The position numbers and the translations under genes are program-made. A model generated the notes under the pieces. That model was not told the origin of the DNA. It saw only the letters and a program-made list of their open reading frames with translations, and searched no databases. From positions 87,608 to 120,241 of the forward strand of contig NW_001865055.1 in assembly GCF_000002865.3 (NCBI RefSeq): 32,634 bases of DNA. The letters run 5' to 3'. This DNA is from Monosiga brevicollis MX1 (taxonomy: Eukaryota > Opisthokonta > Choanoflagellata > Craspedida > Salpingoecidae). Positions 32,225 to 32,634 of the stretch are shown here, in pieces (within the stretch, counting starts at the first letter, position 1; every line of letters begins with the position of its first letter).

Positions 32225-32634
32225 ATGGGCTTCGCCGCCAAGCACGCCGAGTACTTGATCAACATCAAGGTCAAGAGCGTGTACAACAACATGTCGGCCT
32301 ATCAACTGCTGCATGGTAAAAACCCGCATGCGCTACTCGATTTGCACTCGTTTGGTGCAGATGCATACGTGTGTGACAAGGACCACCGCAGGTCAAAGTT
32401 TGGTCCAAAGGCCCGCAAAGGGGTCTACGTGGGATTTTCCCCTGCCAAATTGGCGCACAAAGTCTACATGCTGGACACCAGGCGCATGATCGAGACGGTA
32501 CACCTGAAGCTTTGCCCCCATGCTCGTGATGAGGGGGAGAATGTGGATTTGCCATCACTCGCCTCGATGCAGACCTGGAAGCATGATGAAGATGACTCGC
32601 AAGACGAAGGACCGCAAGAAGATGATGAAGACAC
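32225..32634 (+). mobile_element. Ty1/copia-type retrotransposon polyprotein fragment (integrase C-terminal region)
   Basis: An open frame runs from an ATG at 32225 to the window edge, 136 codons. It matches the region after the integrase catalytic core of copia-type Pol: KHAEYLINIKVKSVYNN, AYQLLHGKNPHALLDL, FGADAYVCDKDHRRSKFGPK, ARKGVYVGFSPAKLAHKVY and a following acidic linker (DEDDSQDEGPQEDDED). These correspond to the usual Y-x-x-N-x-x-P, G-x-x-P, FG-x-x-AYV and KA-x-x-G-x-(F/Y)VG(Y/F) landmarks. An in-frame TAG lies just upstream (32219-32221) and no integrase core is visible to the left, so the copy is 5'-truncated or interrupted. Alternatively a host gene has captured the fragment behind a splice acceptor (CAATAG). 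Reverse transcriptase would lie to the right, outside the window. Confidence 0.8.

Overview
This window is nuclear DNA from an intron-rich, fairly GC-rich unicellular eukaryote. It reads as one N-containing assembled contig. The gene set resembles that of animals and their closest relatives (SLC49A4, MORN4, CFAP99, EFCAB10, ITPK1 and NT5C2 homologues, plus a yeast-IDH1-like isocitrate dehydrogenase). Introns are short (about 47-600 bp) with GT(A/G)-AG ends. A choanoflagellate of the Monosiga type fits best; this is inference from gene content and architecture, not a database match. I rebuilt exon chains by following codon phase across each junction. Nine of the ten well-identified genes close exactly in frame over 2-12 exons; the tenth, CFAP99-like, has one unresolved junction.

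Layout, left to right: (1) minus-strand start of a secreted cysteine-rich protein that runs off the left edge (1-698). (2) 856-1646, long GA, TCTG and CA simple repeats. (3) Minus-strand triose-phosphate/nucleotide-sugar transporter (1711-3753). (4) Minus-strand REV1 translesion polymerase (4130-8248). (5) Plus-strand secreted GH31 glycosidase (8938-12164). (6) Minus-strand NAD-isocitrate dehydrogenase regulatory-type subunit (12684-15010). (7) Plus-strand CFAP99-like coiled-coil protein (15264-18642). (8) Minus-strand EFCAB10-like protein (19210-19697). (9) Plus-strand SLC49A4/DIRC2 lysosomal transporter (20620-22830). (10) Plus-strand ITPK1 (23151-24904). (11) A doubtful small plus-strand gene (25022-25541). 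(12) Plus-strand NT5C2 (25827-29128). (13) Minus-strand MORN4 (29666-30951). (14) A gene-poor right flank ending in a truncated Ty1/copia-type retrotransposon coding region (32225-32634, open at the edge).

There are no operons. Neighbouring genes serve unrelated roles: Golgi/ER transport, DNA damage tolerance, extracellular carbohydrate digestion, TCA cycle, flagellum or cell protrusion, lysosomal export, inositol phosphate kinase and purine nucleotide turnover. REV1/GH31, IDH/CFAP99 and EFCAB10/SLC49A4 are head-to-head pairs that probably share promoter space. GH31/IDH, CFAP99/EFCAB10 and NT5C2/MORN4 are tail-to-tail. Short GA/CT tracts recur just upstream of most start codons and are the most interesting non-coding pattern. 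I found no tRNA, rRNA or CRISPR array.
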